Positions 36,650-45,883 of a DNA stretch of 64,000 nt are shown piece by piece. The number at the start of each line of letters is the position of its first letter. The stretch's first letter is position 1. The stretch lies in assembly GCF_914767665.1 (NCBI RefSeq), contig NC_059507.1:15686001-15750000 (forward strand), given 5' to 3'. Under the pieces are notes generated by a model. The model saw only the letters and a program-made list of their open reading frames with translations. It had not been told where the DNA came from and made no database searches. The stretch is from Harmonia axyridis. Taxonomy: Eukaryota; Arthropoda; Insecta; Coleoptera; Coccinellidae. A program made the translations under genes and the position numbers.

Positions 36650-38125
36650 GTGAACCAGAAGCTTTTGGGTGCTCTTCATTCATGCACCAATTGCCCTCCC
36701 AAGAGTCCACAGAATTTATATAGGTATATTGCGAATGAATGTCGAGCGCTCATACGCTTCCGACTTCATGTCAGTCCTTACCTATTCTTGTTCGAAATTC
36801 TGCTTGAATTAAATATGGTTCTGGAGAAGCTATTAACAGGAGATTTTGACCCAGACTTATTTAAATTGTTTGAAACTGTAGCCGCTGAAATATTAGATAT
36901 TCTGCTGTTTAAAAAATATTGAAAAAAAATTTTGCATGAATCTTGAAAAAGAATATTATAACAAGACTAATTAGTTTATTCTGGTCACAAAAAAAAAAAA
37001 TAACTTATTCAATCTATCATATCGATATGCCACTGATCAATATACCTATACTGTGTCCGTAAAGTATGGAACAAATTCATTTTTAGCTAAACAGACCATT
37101 TTAAGAAATAATCCCGAAACACGTCGATTTTTTATTTTAATTTACCGTATTTTAAAATAATCTAATATACAGGGTAAATTACTTTCGAGTAATGACATCA
37201 CCGTCCTTTTTTTTTTTCAAATGTGTATATGACTTACACCAATTGGTGAAAAGAGTTGATAGCACTTACTTGAATAATGGTAATACCACACCCAGAACAT
37301 GGTATAAGCTTCCAGGGGATATTTCCTACACAACAGTAATATTTAAATATGAATATACAAACACCTCAATTGAGAAATTAAATTATTATTTTAGCAAATA
37401 GTATAACATAATGTAATAACAGAAGAGCCTACCAATACATATTTTAGAAGACATAGGGAAGTGTCCACCTCTTGAATCGCAAATAATAAGAATAAATTGG
37501 CAGGATTTAGGAAACCAAGAATCCAAAAACTACAAAGTGCAACTGAACAAGAACAACTTAGCACGTGCTCGCGTAGAATCACAGAATAGGCTATGATTAT
37601 AGAGCATAGAGAAATGGTATCTACCACAGAATACTAAATATATATCTACTCTACCATTACCACAGAACACTAATATATCTACCCCTTAGAAGATTATTAA
37701 TGTTCTATTCTTAGAATATAGATTATTTATGTTCTAAGATTCTATTCTAAGATTATTAATGTTCTAAGATCTTCCCTAGATAAAGAAAGTTTATTTCACT
37801 ATGGTCTCAGCGCAAAGATTCTTCACCAGTTTTTTATAATATATACATACAAAAATTTCCTCTTTTATATAATTAAATATATTTTTGACGGAAATACTGC
37901 TGGAAGAATCCGAATAAAAAAAATTTTCAAATGTTTGAATATTGATGTAATAACTAACAAAAGTTGTTTCTTTTAATATATGGAGAAAAAGAATTATACA
38001 CAGAAATAAATTTGGCGGGATTTCATCTCTTATTCGTATTTTGATTGGAATAATTTTGTATTAAAAATTATTTCTTATACTCTAAAATTTATATTAGTTA
38101 ATTAAGTAATTGTTGCTGAGAAAAA
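36650..38125. other. intergenic; possible small ORF and repeats
   Basis: An open frame at 36650-36922 (+) reads protein-like near its end (FEILLELNMVLEKLL) but has no upstream ATG in frame and no recognised domain. It starts opposite the presumed promoter of the snoRNA host gene. Bases 37050-37225 are a single arm of the foldback family seen at 21577-22475. Bases 37620-37780 hold short imperfect direct repeats (attattaatgttctaag). Nothing else was recognised. Confidence 0.4.
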
Positions 38126-39311
38126 ATGGAAACACCACATCCTAGAATGAGATTGCGGTCGGCAGTATCCCAAGAAGAAAAAGAACAAAATGTAATATAT
38201 ACATTTCAAGCTAGTGCAAATCAAAATAATGATCAACAATTTTTCAGAATAAAAAAAAACTAAAAATTTCAAAGGATGTTCTACCTTTTATCAAGTTTGA
38301 AGGAAAGATTGTTTATCGAACAGATTTGATTGGATGTGCAATGGCTTGTGATGAGTTATTGTAGGTATTTTAGAGGACCATTTCTTTTTTAAAATCTTAC
38401 TACACATCTATAGTAGTTCACAGCTTAAGCTTTAATACTTGCAGGAAAATAGCAGATACTAGTAAAGATGTATTGGTCATAGGTTTCGATATGGAATGGC
38501 CATTCAGTTTTCAAACAGGAGCGGGTAAAACAGCTTTAATACAAATATCACCAAATTTAGATATAACATATCTCTTACATGTAAGTGAGTTGAAAAATTT
38601 ACCAGCAGGTTTATGCGAATTTTTGGCTCATCCTAATGTTCGGTTGACTGGTAACAATATTAAAAAGTAAGTTGGAATTTCCCTTTTGACCCAATATAAT
38701 TTTTCAACTCGACTAACACAAAACTCTTTACTTTTTTACAATAAGTGAGTCATGAATTATTTCAGATGAAAAAATAATTTAAATTTCAATAAATCATTGG
38801 AATTGATATGTTAATTATCATGTTTCTGAGTTATTCCTACTTAACAATCAATCTTCCAGTGACGTCAGGAAACTTTCAAGGGATTTCAAAGTGATAAATG
38901 TTGAGAAAATAATTGAGAATTGTATAGATGCTGGAGTTTTTGCCAATGAAGTTTTGCCAACAAGTAGAAGATGGAGTCTAGCAGCATTAGTAGAACATTT
39001 GGTATATATCCTCATTTTAATTTAGAGTTTATCAATAATAAAGGTAAATTTTTCTAGTTGAACATGAGAATAAGTAAAGATAAAAAAGTCAGAATGAGTA
39101 AATGGGCTATAATTCCATTGAGTAAAGACCAGGAAACATATGCTGCTACAGATACTTATGTAAGTGACTGAATATTTTAAATATCATGATGATTTTTGAA
39201 GGATGGAAATCATTATTCCCACTTTTTCAGGCATCTTTGAAAGTTTACCTCGAAATTAAGAAACTACAAAATGATCCTTCATTGATTGAAAAATTAGCTG
39301 TAATTGTATAG
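38126..39311 (+). CDS. WRNexo: WRN-type 3'-5' exonuclease (DEDDy)
   Basis: Six coding exons: 38126-38191, 38248-38360, 38445-38666, 38860-39001, 39058-39159 and 39231-39311. They sum to 726 nt, 241 aa, with all junctions GT-AG and in frame. The DEDDy catalytic residues are visible: motif I in VIGFDMEWPF (DxE), motif II Asp in NNIKNDVRKL at the exon 3/4 junction, and motif III in YAATDTY (Tyr and Asp). The fold matches the exonuclease domain of Werner helicase. There is no helicase part, as expected for insects, where exonuclease and helicase are separate proteins. It degrades 3' DNA ends in replication and repair, in the nucleus. The basic, Glu/Lys-rich N terminus (first ~60 aa) could carry a nuclear signal. 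It lies tail-to-tail with RpL13. Confidence 0.88.
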
Positions 39312-39698
39312 TTATGCACATTTAATTATTCACAAACATTTTTTCATTGACTACTTGTAAATCTTGACTAATAATTTATAATTTTAATATTTTTCATTGA
39401 ATTATACTATAATTGACTTTTTTTGAGATTGAATTATTAAAATAATACTTTGTATTTCTTTAATCCTCCTACTTTTATCCCAAAAATTGTAAGTTTAATT
39501 ATCTAGTTTAATCAAATGAAGTGAAAATAATCATAATCTGAAGTAAATTATTTATATTAAAATTCCCAATAATTTGAAGGGTATTTGTTTAAGGTCATTA
39601 CATACCATAACTTTGGAATTGATAGGGGAAAATTTGAAGGGAACAAAAAATCAATATCCATGTATATTAACATTTATTTAGATATTTCGAAAATTAAC

Positions 39699-40361
39699 TT
39701 ATTTCTTAGATTTCTTATCTTTGCCAGCTTTAGTAACATCCTCATTTTCAGCAGCATCTTTAGCTCTCTTAGCACGTATCCCAATTAGTCTAGAATCAGC
39801 ACGAGCCTTTCTAAGGGTATTATATGGACTGAATGCTTTCTCTTCTTCTGTAGGTACCTTAGTTTTCAATTTGATTGATGGTTGACGGATTGGGAGAACT
39901 TCCGTTGTCAATTGAGTAGCGACTTTTCTTTCTTCTTCTGTTGCTTCTCCAGTCTTCAACTTTTTCTTATTATGGACAGGGAAGAGAATCAATTTGGATT
40001 TATACTCCTTAAGCCTTTGAGCGTTTAGTTGAACAGATTCAATAGATTTATTTCTTCTTCGGTGATCTACTGCAATACCAACTGTTCTGGCAAATCTAGC
40101 ATTCAAACCGACAGTTTTCAATTCTCTCAGTGTAAAACCCCTACCAGCACGAAATTTGGTATGATATCTTATCGATGGACATCTTACAGCTGGACGTAGA
40201 GGACCTTTCGCAGGACGAGGAGCAATGGCTCTTGCCTTCTTGATTCGGTTTTGATTCCTCCTATGTTTTCGTGCAGGCTGATCAAACCATGTTTTCGAAA
40301 ATCGTTGCCAATCTTTGTGAAAGTGACCATTTGGAATGATATTATTACCCTTAGGTGCCAT
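39699..40361 (-). CDS. RpL13: 60S ribosomal protein L13 (eL13)
   Basis: 220 aa, the normal size for the family, in one uninterrupted coding exon. The start MAPKGNNIIPNGHFHKDW is the family N terminus; the 12 codons upstream in the same frame are 5' UTR. Other family blocks are WFDQPARKHRR, CPSIRYHTKFRAGRGFTL, ELKTVGLNARFARTVGIAVDHRRRNK and a Lys-rich C terminus. A 3' splice site (CTGTTTTAG|TAGAAC) 22 nt before the ATG indicates a 5' UTR intron, common in ribosomal protein genes; the first exon is not resolved (likely near 40440-40490). A minus-strand AATAAA lies at 39673-39678. It is part of the large ribosomal subunit. Confidence 0.95.
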   Translation of the reverse strand: MAPKGNNIIPNGHFHKDWQRFSKTWFDQPARKHRRNQNRIKKARAIAPRPAKGPLRPAVRCPSIRYHTKFRAGRGFTLRELKTVGLNARFARTVGIAVDHRRRNKSIESVQLNAQRLKEYKSKLILFPVHNKKKLKTGEATEEERKVATQLTTEVLPIRQPSIKLKTKVPTEEEKAFSPYNTLRKARADSRLIGIRAKRAKDAAENEDVTKAGKDKKSKK

Positions 40362-41477
40362 AATAATACTTTGTTCTACTAAAACAGAATTGATCAAATT
40401 ATGCTCAAATTCTTATATCAAACTTGAGTCTTGACATTAACCAAACAGGCTAGATTCAAGCGCGGTGTTGCCAGGTTGAAAAAATTACTTTCCCTAGAAT
40501 CTGTATCAAAAGTACAAAACAATAAAATAATTAAAAGAAGCCAAATTTTGAATTAAATCCCAAGATTTTTTATTTTAAATTTTCACATAAATGAAAAGAA
40601 GACATATTGTGGTGTCTTTTACCCTTAAAAAGGGTAGAAACTAGACATCACTGCACACAGCTATAAAATCAATGGGATTATATTTTTAAGAATTCGAATT
40701 TTTCCTGATACCTCATAAAAAAACAAAATTTTCACATTGGGTTTTTACAAGCCTTTACTCAAAAGAAAAAGATTGTTTTCGTCATAGAACACAAATACAT
40801 TTTCCAAAGATTAATTAATCTTTGACATTTTCATTTCACCTGATTGGTAAGAATAAGAACAATAGATCAAATGATACATATTTGCTATAGATATTTTATC
40901 CATAGACCTAATATCAGATATAAGATCTCCTTCTTCTTCTTCTTCCGTCTATGATTTTATCACAGATCTGTGATTTTATATCCAACGACCATAGACCTAA
41001 TATTTGGTCTTGGTCTATGCCAACCATTGAACTAATAATAATGGTTTTATTAATTCTATGATGCCAACGACAATTCCCGATTCAAGGGTAGGCAGCGCCC
41101 TCTTCAGCATGCTTTTTCGGCTAAAGGTAAGATATTGTAAACAAAAATATTTTGAGTGTTATTTGTGAAGAAAGAAATATGATGGACAAAGAAAATAGTG
41201 TATTCCTCAGTTTAACTGAATATTTCCGGTATTTGGAAGCAACTCCAAATAATAGGAATGTGATAGAAGGTGAATTCAATCTAATTTAAGAATAATCGTC
41301 CATTATCTAAAAAACAAAAAAAAAAAATATATTGAGAAAATGTTACACCATATTTGTAATGAATAATTGAAAAATTAATATATTTTTTGAAATAAAATTA
41401 CAGTTATTCTATTTCCACTTATTTATTATTTAAATAACAATTAACCCATACACCGAAAGGTAACAAATGGGATACAG

Positions 41478-41536
<59 letters not shown>

Positions 41537-41904
41537 CAACTGTTTCGCTACACAGAAGCTTTAGATTTAACATCTATATTGCTACTCGAAATAAAGGCAA
41601 AATACAAAAATATTCAGAAATTAGGTGGAAGATAGCTCGCAGGTTTCAATACTGTCGCTAACACAGTTAGCATGTCATAAAAAATTTCTTTTATACTTTG
41701 GGAACTGATGTTTCCAAAGAGTAAAGACAATACAACATAGCTCGTGTCATTCTTTAGTTTTGTAAATGTATTTTTTCCCTAATATTGAGGGATGAAACAA
41801 AATTTTCTCTTTTTATTCTTAATACTAAAATTTCAATAGTTTGCAGCATTTCGAAAGAATTCAACCCTGTCAAGCTGTTAAGCTTTTGATTTGTAGTAAT
41901 ATTG
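40362..41904. other. intergenic; (AT)n tract and a doubtful small ORF
   Basis: The first ~130 bases are the RpL13 5' region. A 36-codon frame at 41179-41289 (+), starting MMDKENSVFLSLTEYF, follows a promoter-like stretch and ends near a possible donor (ATAGAAG|GTGAATTC). It could be the first exon of an unrecognised gene, but no continuation was found. (AT)26 lies at 41480-41531. Confidence 0.4.
41480..41531. repeat. (AT)n microsatellite, 26 units
   Basis: Uninterrupted AT dinucleotide repeat. Confidence 0.9.
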
Positions 41905-42577
41905 TCACAAATTGTCCTTATTGATAAAAGCACATAGAGCTTCAGCAGCCAACAATTCATCAGGCCTGTGAATCATTTCCTGAAATTTCAATATCATCAT
42001 TTGATTCAACTAGAATATCTCAATACTTTACCTGAGCATGAAGTTCATTTTCATCTTGATTTTGTGTCATTACTTCACAGTCAGATTTCAACTGAAAATT
42101 TTGTAAATATTAGATTTATTTTCATTTAAAAAGATCATTATATAATTACAATTGGTTGTTGTACAGGATCATATCTAGTTAAATTCCGTCTTTCTTTCTT
42201 CTTTATGTTCTCATGAGTACCTGTAGGAAGGTTTTTTGTTGGGACTGCATTTCTTTTCAAATTTCGGCGTCTCAAGTTAGTTTTTCTCGGTCTCAAACAC
42301 AAATCTGCGTGTCTCAGCTCCTTACCTGAATATTGAAAAATATTACTACACATGGAGCTCCATTGATACTGATATTTTTAAAACTTACTTTGTGTATGAA
42401 AATCAGACTCTTCAAAATGCTTTGAACAAACTTTCATATATATTATAACTCCTCGAACACTAAAATATAAAAATTTAACCTGCAGAAATGCACGCCGTCA
42501 AAGCTTTCACTCCTACCGTACCTTAAGCCGATATTACAGTTTCTTCCGATAGGTGGCTTGGGGATGAACTTGAATCG
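41905..42577 (-). CDS. THAP-type zinc finger protein, 5' end unresolved
   Basis: Minus-strand exons: 42522-42577 (tentative), 42389-42459, 42150-42325, 42032-42091 and 41905-41979. They join in frame (438 nt including stop) through GT-AG introns. The conserved part is the second half of a THAP domain: VCSKHFEESDF supplies the last Cys and His zinc ligands, and LKRNAVPTKNLP is the characteristic AVPT-box. The first Cys pair (CxxxxC) should lie in an upstream exon that I could not find before the head-to-head DDX49 gene at 42728. The upstream exon (RFKFIPKPPIGRNCN...) is weak. THAP proteins bind DNA and are often domesticated P-element relatives. The rest is basic, then acidic (KSDCEVMTQNQDENELHAQ). 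Either a small THAP gene or a decaying one. Confidence 0.6.
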
Positions 42578-42727
42578 CTAATAAAGAACGAAGAAGAAGA
42601 TGAGTTATTTATATTTTAACAAAGACAAAGTCTGTGATTTTATATTTTGAGGTTATGAATGAAGATTAAAGCTTATGTTTATTTAAAATAATTGTTTTTA
42701 AATAAATTGTTCTACATTTATGTGAAA

Positions 42728-45700
42728 ATGAGTGAAAAAACTTTTGAAGATTTAGGACTACCACCATGTATTATAAGAAGGCTCTCGTCGATTGGTGAGT
42801 ATGTAAACGTAGTAAGATATTCAAGCAATACCAAATAGCTCAGTATTTTTTTTGGAACATATTTCTTACGCTTATTTTGTTTTCAGCTATAAAGAAACCA
42901 ACTGATATCCAAATAAATTGTATACCTGCAATACTTGCAGGAAAAGATTGTGTGGGTGCAGCCAAAACAGGAAGTGGAAAAACTTTAGCTTTTGCATTAC
43001 CAATATTTCATAATTTATTAGAAGATCCCTACAAAATTTTTGCTGTCGTTCTGACTCCAACCAGAGAACTTGCGTATCAAATAACTGATCAGTTCGCTGT
43101 TTTAGGAGCTAATTATCATATAAAATGTACTACAATTGTGGGCGGAATGGATATGATTGTCCAAGGCCAAGAGATAGCAGATAGTCATATAGTCGTAGCT
43201 ACACCAGGAAGATTAGCAGATATAATAGAAACGTGCATGACCTTCAACTTCAATCGTTTGAAATATTTAGTTTTGGATGAAGCAGATAGATTACTGGGTG
43301 GAAGCTTTGATGGCCAGATTAAAACTATTTTTTCAGTGCTACCAAAAAATAGACAAAACCTCTTCTTCTCTGCTACTATCACAGACACATTGGCAACAAT
43401 ATCAAATTTTACTAAAAATGAAATGTTCACGTATGAGGCGCCAGCAGAAGTAGCCACTGTGGAAGATCTTGAGCAGTCATATGTTCTTTGTGCAAATTAT
43501 GTGAAAGATGCATATTTAGTACAAACCATACGTAGTTTTAGGGAAAAAAATGAAAAGGGGAATATTATGATATTTACAGATACATGCAGGTAATAACCAA
43601 TAGATGATATAAGATATTTATAATATAAGAAAAACAAAGAAAGGCTGAGAAAATGTGCTCAGGCAATGCTCGACAAATTTGTAGACTGGTGGTTCTAAAC
43701 ACAGAAAAAACGGTATTTGAGTATTTTATTATTGCTATTATTGAAAAAAAGATGGGAAAAGTATTCAACAAGTCTCGAAAACAAAATTTTTAGGATAATA
43801 TCTAGAAAATGATTTTGGATGGGGGGTCGTGTTGACTCTGTATGTAGTAACTTGTGGATAGCGTGTTACGCTCTGTATGATTGGGAGGACTGACCAATTT
43901 TAAAATAATGAATTCATACTATTATTCGCATATACACTCTAGAATGAACTATAGTATAATAAACTGCGCTCATCATTGAGCTTAAGAGTATTCTGCTTTC
44001 AAAAAAGAGCTTTATGAATTATGCTGGGTGCACAGAGATGTGCCTTGTTTTTTTTTTTTTTTTTTTTTAAATTCACACTAGCGTGGTAGTTTACTTGTGA
44101 TTATTCGGGCCGGAAGGCCAAGAATAATTTCTGTTGTCAATGGGGAAAGATTATCTGTCGTATGATACCAACTGTCCCCAAGATCACCGCCTTCTGCATC
44201 CAAAGAGTAGTGTTGGGAGGCAGCTTCAATTCCTGGAGATGCTCTGTAGTTTTTCGATGAACCAATCCATTGCAGCTCATAATCAGAGGTTTATTTCTAC
44301 TTTTTCCAGTTGCCACATACTTTTCATTTGCCGTGACTGTGCCTGGTATTTGGTAATTTTTTCTCCTTGTATATATATATATATATTTGTTGAATTCATT
44401 TTCGGGATATTCCGTGTAGAAATAAATGACATTTTTGATGGCGCCATCAAAAATGTCATTTATTTCTACACGGAATATCCCGAAAATGAATTCAACAAAT
44501 ATTTCTATTCGTGAAAATTTGAAATTAAATATATATATATATATATATATGGAAATATTAATATTTCTTAAATCCAATTCTGACTACCATGATTATTCTA
44601 CAAGACATAGATTAAGCATATTTCAACATGACCTTGCCTATATGGGTATCATATTAACCAATTACCTAATTCGATTAAAGACCAGCAGAAAATAACAATA
44701 ACAATAATAATATTTATTTCAAAGATTATCACAGATCCAACAGGTGCAAATGATAAAATTGAAACATGTCAGACGAAACCACAGTCTAATGCTGGATGAT
44801 GGAACAGTAATTATAATATTCATTTAGATGATAAGGTTCTGCATCAAGGATAAACTGACGAACTCTTGTTACATAGAGACTCACACTACCAATAGCCCAG
44901 AAATGTTTTGGGAGAGCATTATATAATTTCATACAAATACTTGTTTTTAAACATACTGTAATAAATTCATTGATAAAAAAGTGCTACTATTGTGTTCAAG
45001 AGTTTCTCAATGATAATGAGCCACATCAAGGTGGCTGTTTTTGTTATATAATTTTTTTTCTCAGCCTTGTTTTTCTTCTTGTAATTGACTCGTCCTATAT
45101 TATAATATTTCAATCCACAGGATCAATAAATATTATTATTATTATAATACTTCAATTTTATTGATCTATGTGAATTTACATAATTAATTTGTTTCAGAAA
45201 TTGCCAAATTTTATCTATGATGCTCAATGATGTTGGTTTTGAAAATGTAGCCCTCCATGGCATGTTAAAACAGAAAATGCGTATGGCAGCACTAGTTAAA
45301 TTCAGGTCAGATCATTCTAAAATACTTATAGCAACAGATGTCGCAAGTAGAGGTTTGGATATTCCCAAAGTACAGTTAGTCATCAATCATACTCTTCCCA
45401 AAGTTTATAAGGAATATATTCATCGTGTTGGTAGAACTGCTAGGGCGGGAAGAAAGGGAAAAGCTGTTACTCTAGTGACACCATATGACTTGCCAAAATT
45501 ATTAGAAATTGAGGAACATATCAATACAAAATTGGTAGAGCATAAAGTTGATGGTGAGTATTATTAAAATTATACTTATGGTTTTCAAATAAAATTGTTG
45601 TGTTTGCATTTAATCTTTATCAAACATCTTTATTACAGACAAAGAAGTCGGAATAATTTTCACCCAAATATCTGTTTCTAAAAGTGAGGCACATATAAAT

Positions 45701-45883
45701 TTGGATGAAAATAATTTCAGTGAAAAACGTAGAATTAACCTTAGAAAAAAATGGATACTAGAAGGATTAGATCCAGATGAAGAAGAGGCCAAGCTATTGA
45801 AAAAAAAGAAGAAAAATGTTGAAAAATCTAAAAAAACAGATAAAAGAATTAAAGGAAAACCTAATTCAGAAAATAAAAGTTAA
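42728..45883 (+). CDS. DEAD-box RNA helicase DDX49/Dbp8
   Basis: Four coding exons: 42728-42794, 42887-43589, 45198-45553 and 45639-45883. They sum to 1371 nt, 456 aa, all GT-AG and in frame. The start MSEKTFEDLGLPP carries the Q-motif region (F...GL, then PTDIQ). Motifs in order: AAKTGSGKT (I), PTRELA (Ia), GG, TPGR (Ib), DEAD (II), SAT (III), IMIFTDTCR (IV), ATDVASRGLDIP (V) and HRVGRTARAGRKG (VI). The C terminus is Lys-rich (ILEGLDPDEEEAKLLKKKKK), as in the DDX49/Dbp8 family, nucleolar ATPases used in 18S rRNA maturation. It starts head-to-head with the THAP gene. Intron 2 is 1.6 kb and loaded with transposon pieces and a long palindrome. AATAAA occurs at ~45885. Confidence 0.92.
43590..45197. 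other. DDX49 intron 2, transposon-rich
   Basis: Holds a T-run (~44047-44069) and, at 44137-44340 on the minus strand, a coding-like remnant (SCNGLVHRKTTEHLQELKLPPNTTLW in pieces) that looks retroelement-derived. It also holds the 44383-44502 palindrome and, at 44697-45150, sequence bounded by (AAT)n on the left and (ATT)n on the right, resembling LINE 3' tails in opposite orientation. Confidence 0.55.
44383..44502. repeat. perfect 120-bp palindrome between (AT)n tracts
   Basis: Two 60-bp arms meet at gatggc|gccatc (between 44442 and 44443) with no spacer and no mismatch. (AT)n tracts flank it at ~44370-44386 and ~44530-44550. It lies inside a DDX49 intron. Confidence 0.9.

Larger units (their letters stand above)
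33400..36650 (-). ncRNA. tandemly repeated snoRNA host gene (UHG-like), minus strand
   Basis: Ten ~300-bp units (spacing between D boxes 294-306 bp). Each has an exon of 123-132 nt and an intron of ~170-180 nt with one C/D snoRNA. Read on the minus strand, every exon is bounded by a pyrimidine-rich acceptor (TTTTTTTAG|GTGAC) and a donor (CAAAAG|GTAAAC). Exons: 36129-36260, 35829-35956, 35529-35656, 35226-35355, 34925-35052, 34619-34750, 34314-34445, 34014-34141, 33717-33839. The last exon starts at 33537 after TTTTTTCAG and has AATAAA at 33419-33424. Exon 1 lies between 36384 and ~36650; pyrimidine-rich start candidates (CTTTC...) sit at 36556 and 36642. No minus-strand open frame runs through the exons, so the spliced RNA is probably a carrier, as in vertebrate and fly UHG genes. 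The snoRNA D box is 67-69 nt upstream of each acceptor I measured, close to the known optimum for intronic C/D snoRNAs. Expression is not shown by sequence. Confidence 0.82.

Noticed and set aside
38667..38859. C/D-like snoRNA in WRNexo intron 3 (AGATGA ... CTGA)
   Set aside because: The C box lacks the full RUGAUGA consensus and there is no terminal stem or convincing guide.
44137..44577. 146-codon minus-strand frame across the palindrome
   Set aside because: It runs through the palindrome and (AT)n, giving mirrored peptide on both strands; only the 44137-44340 part looks retroelement-derived.
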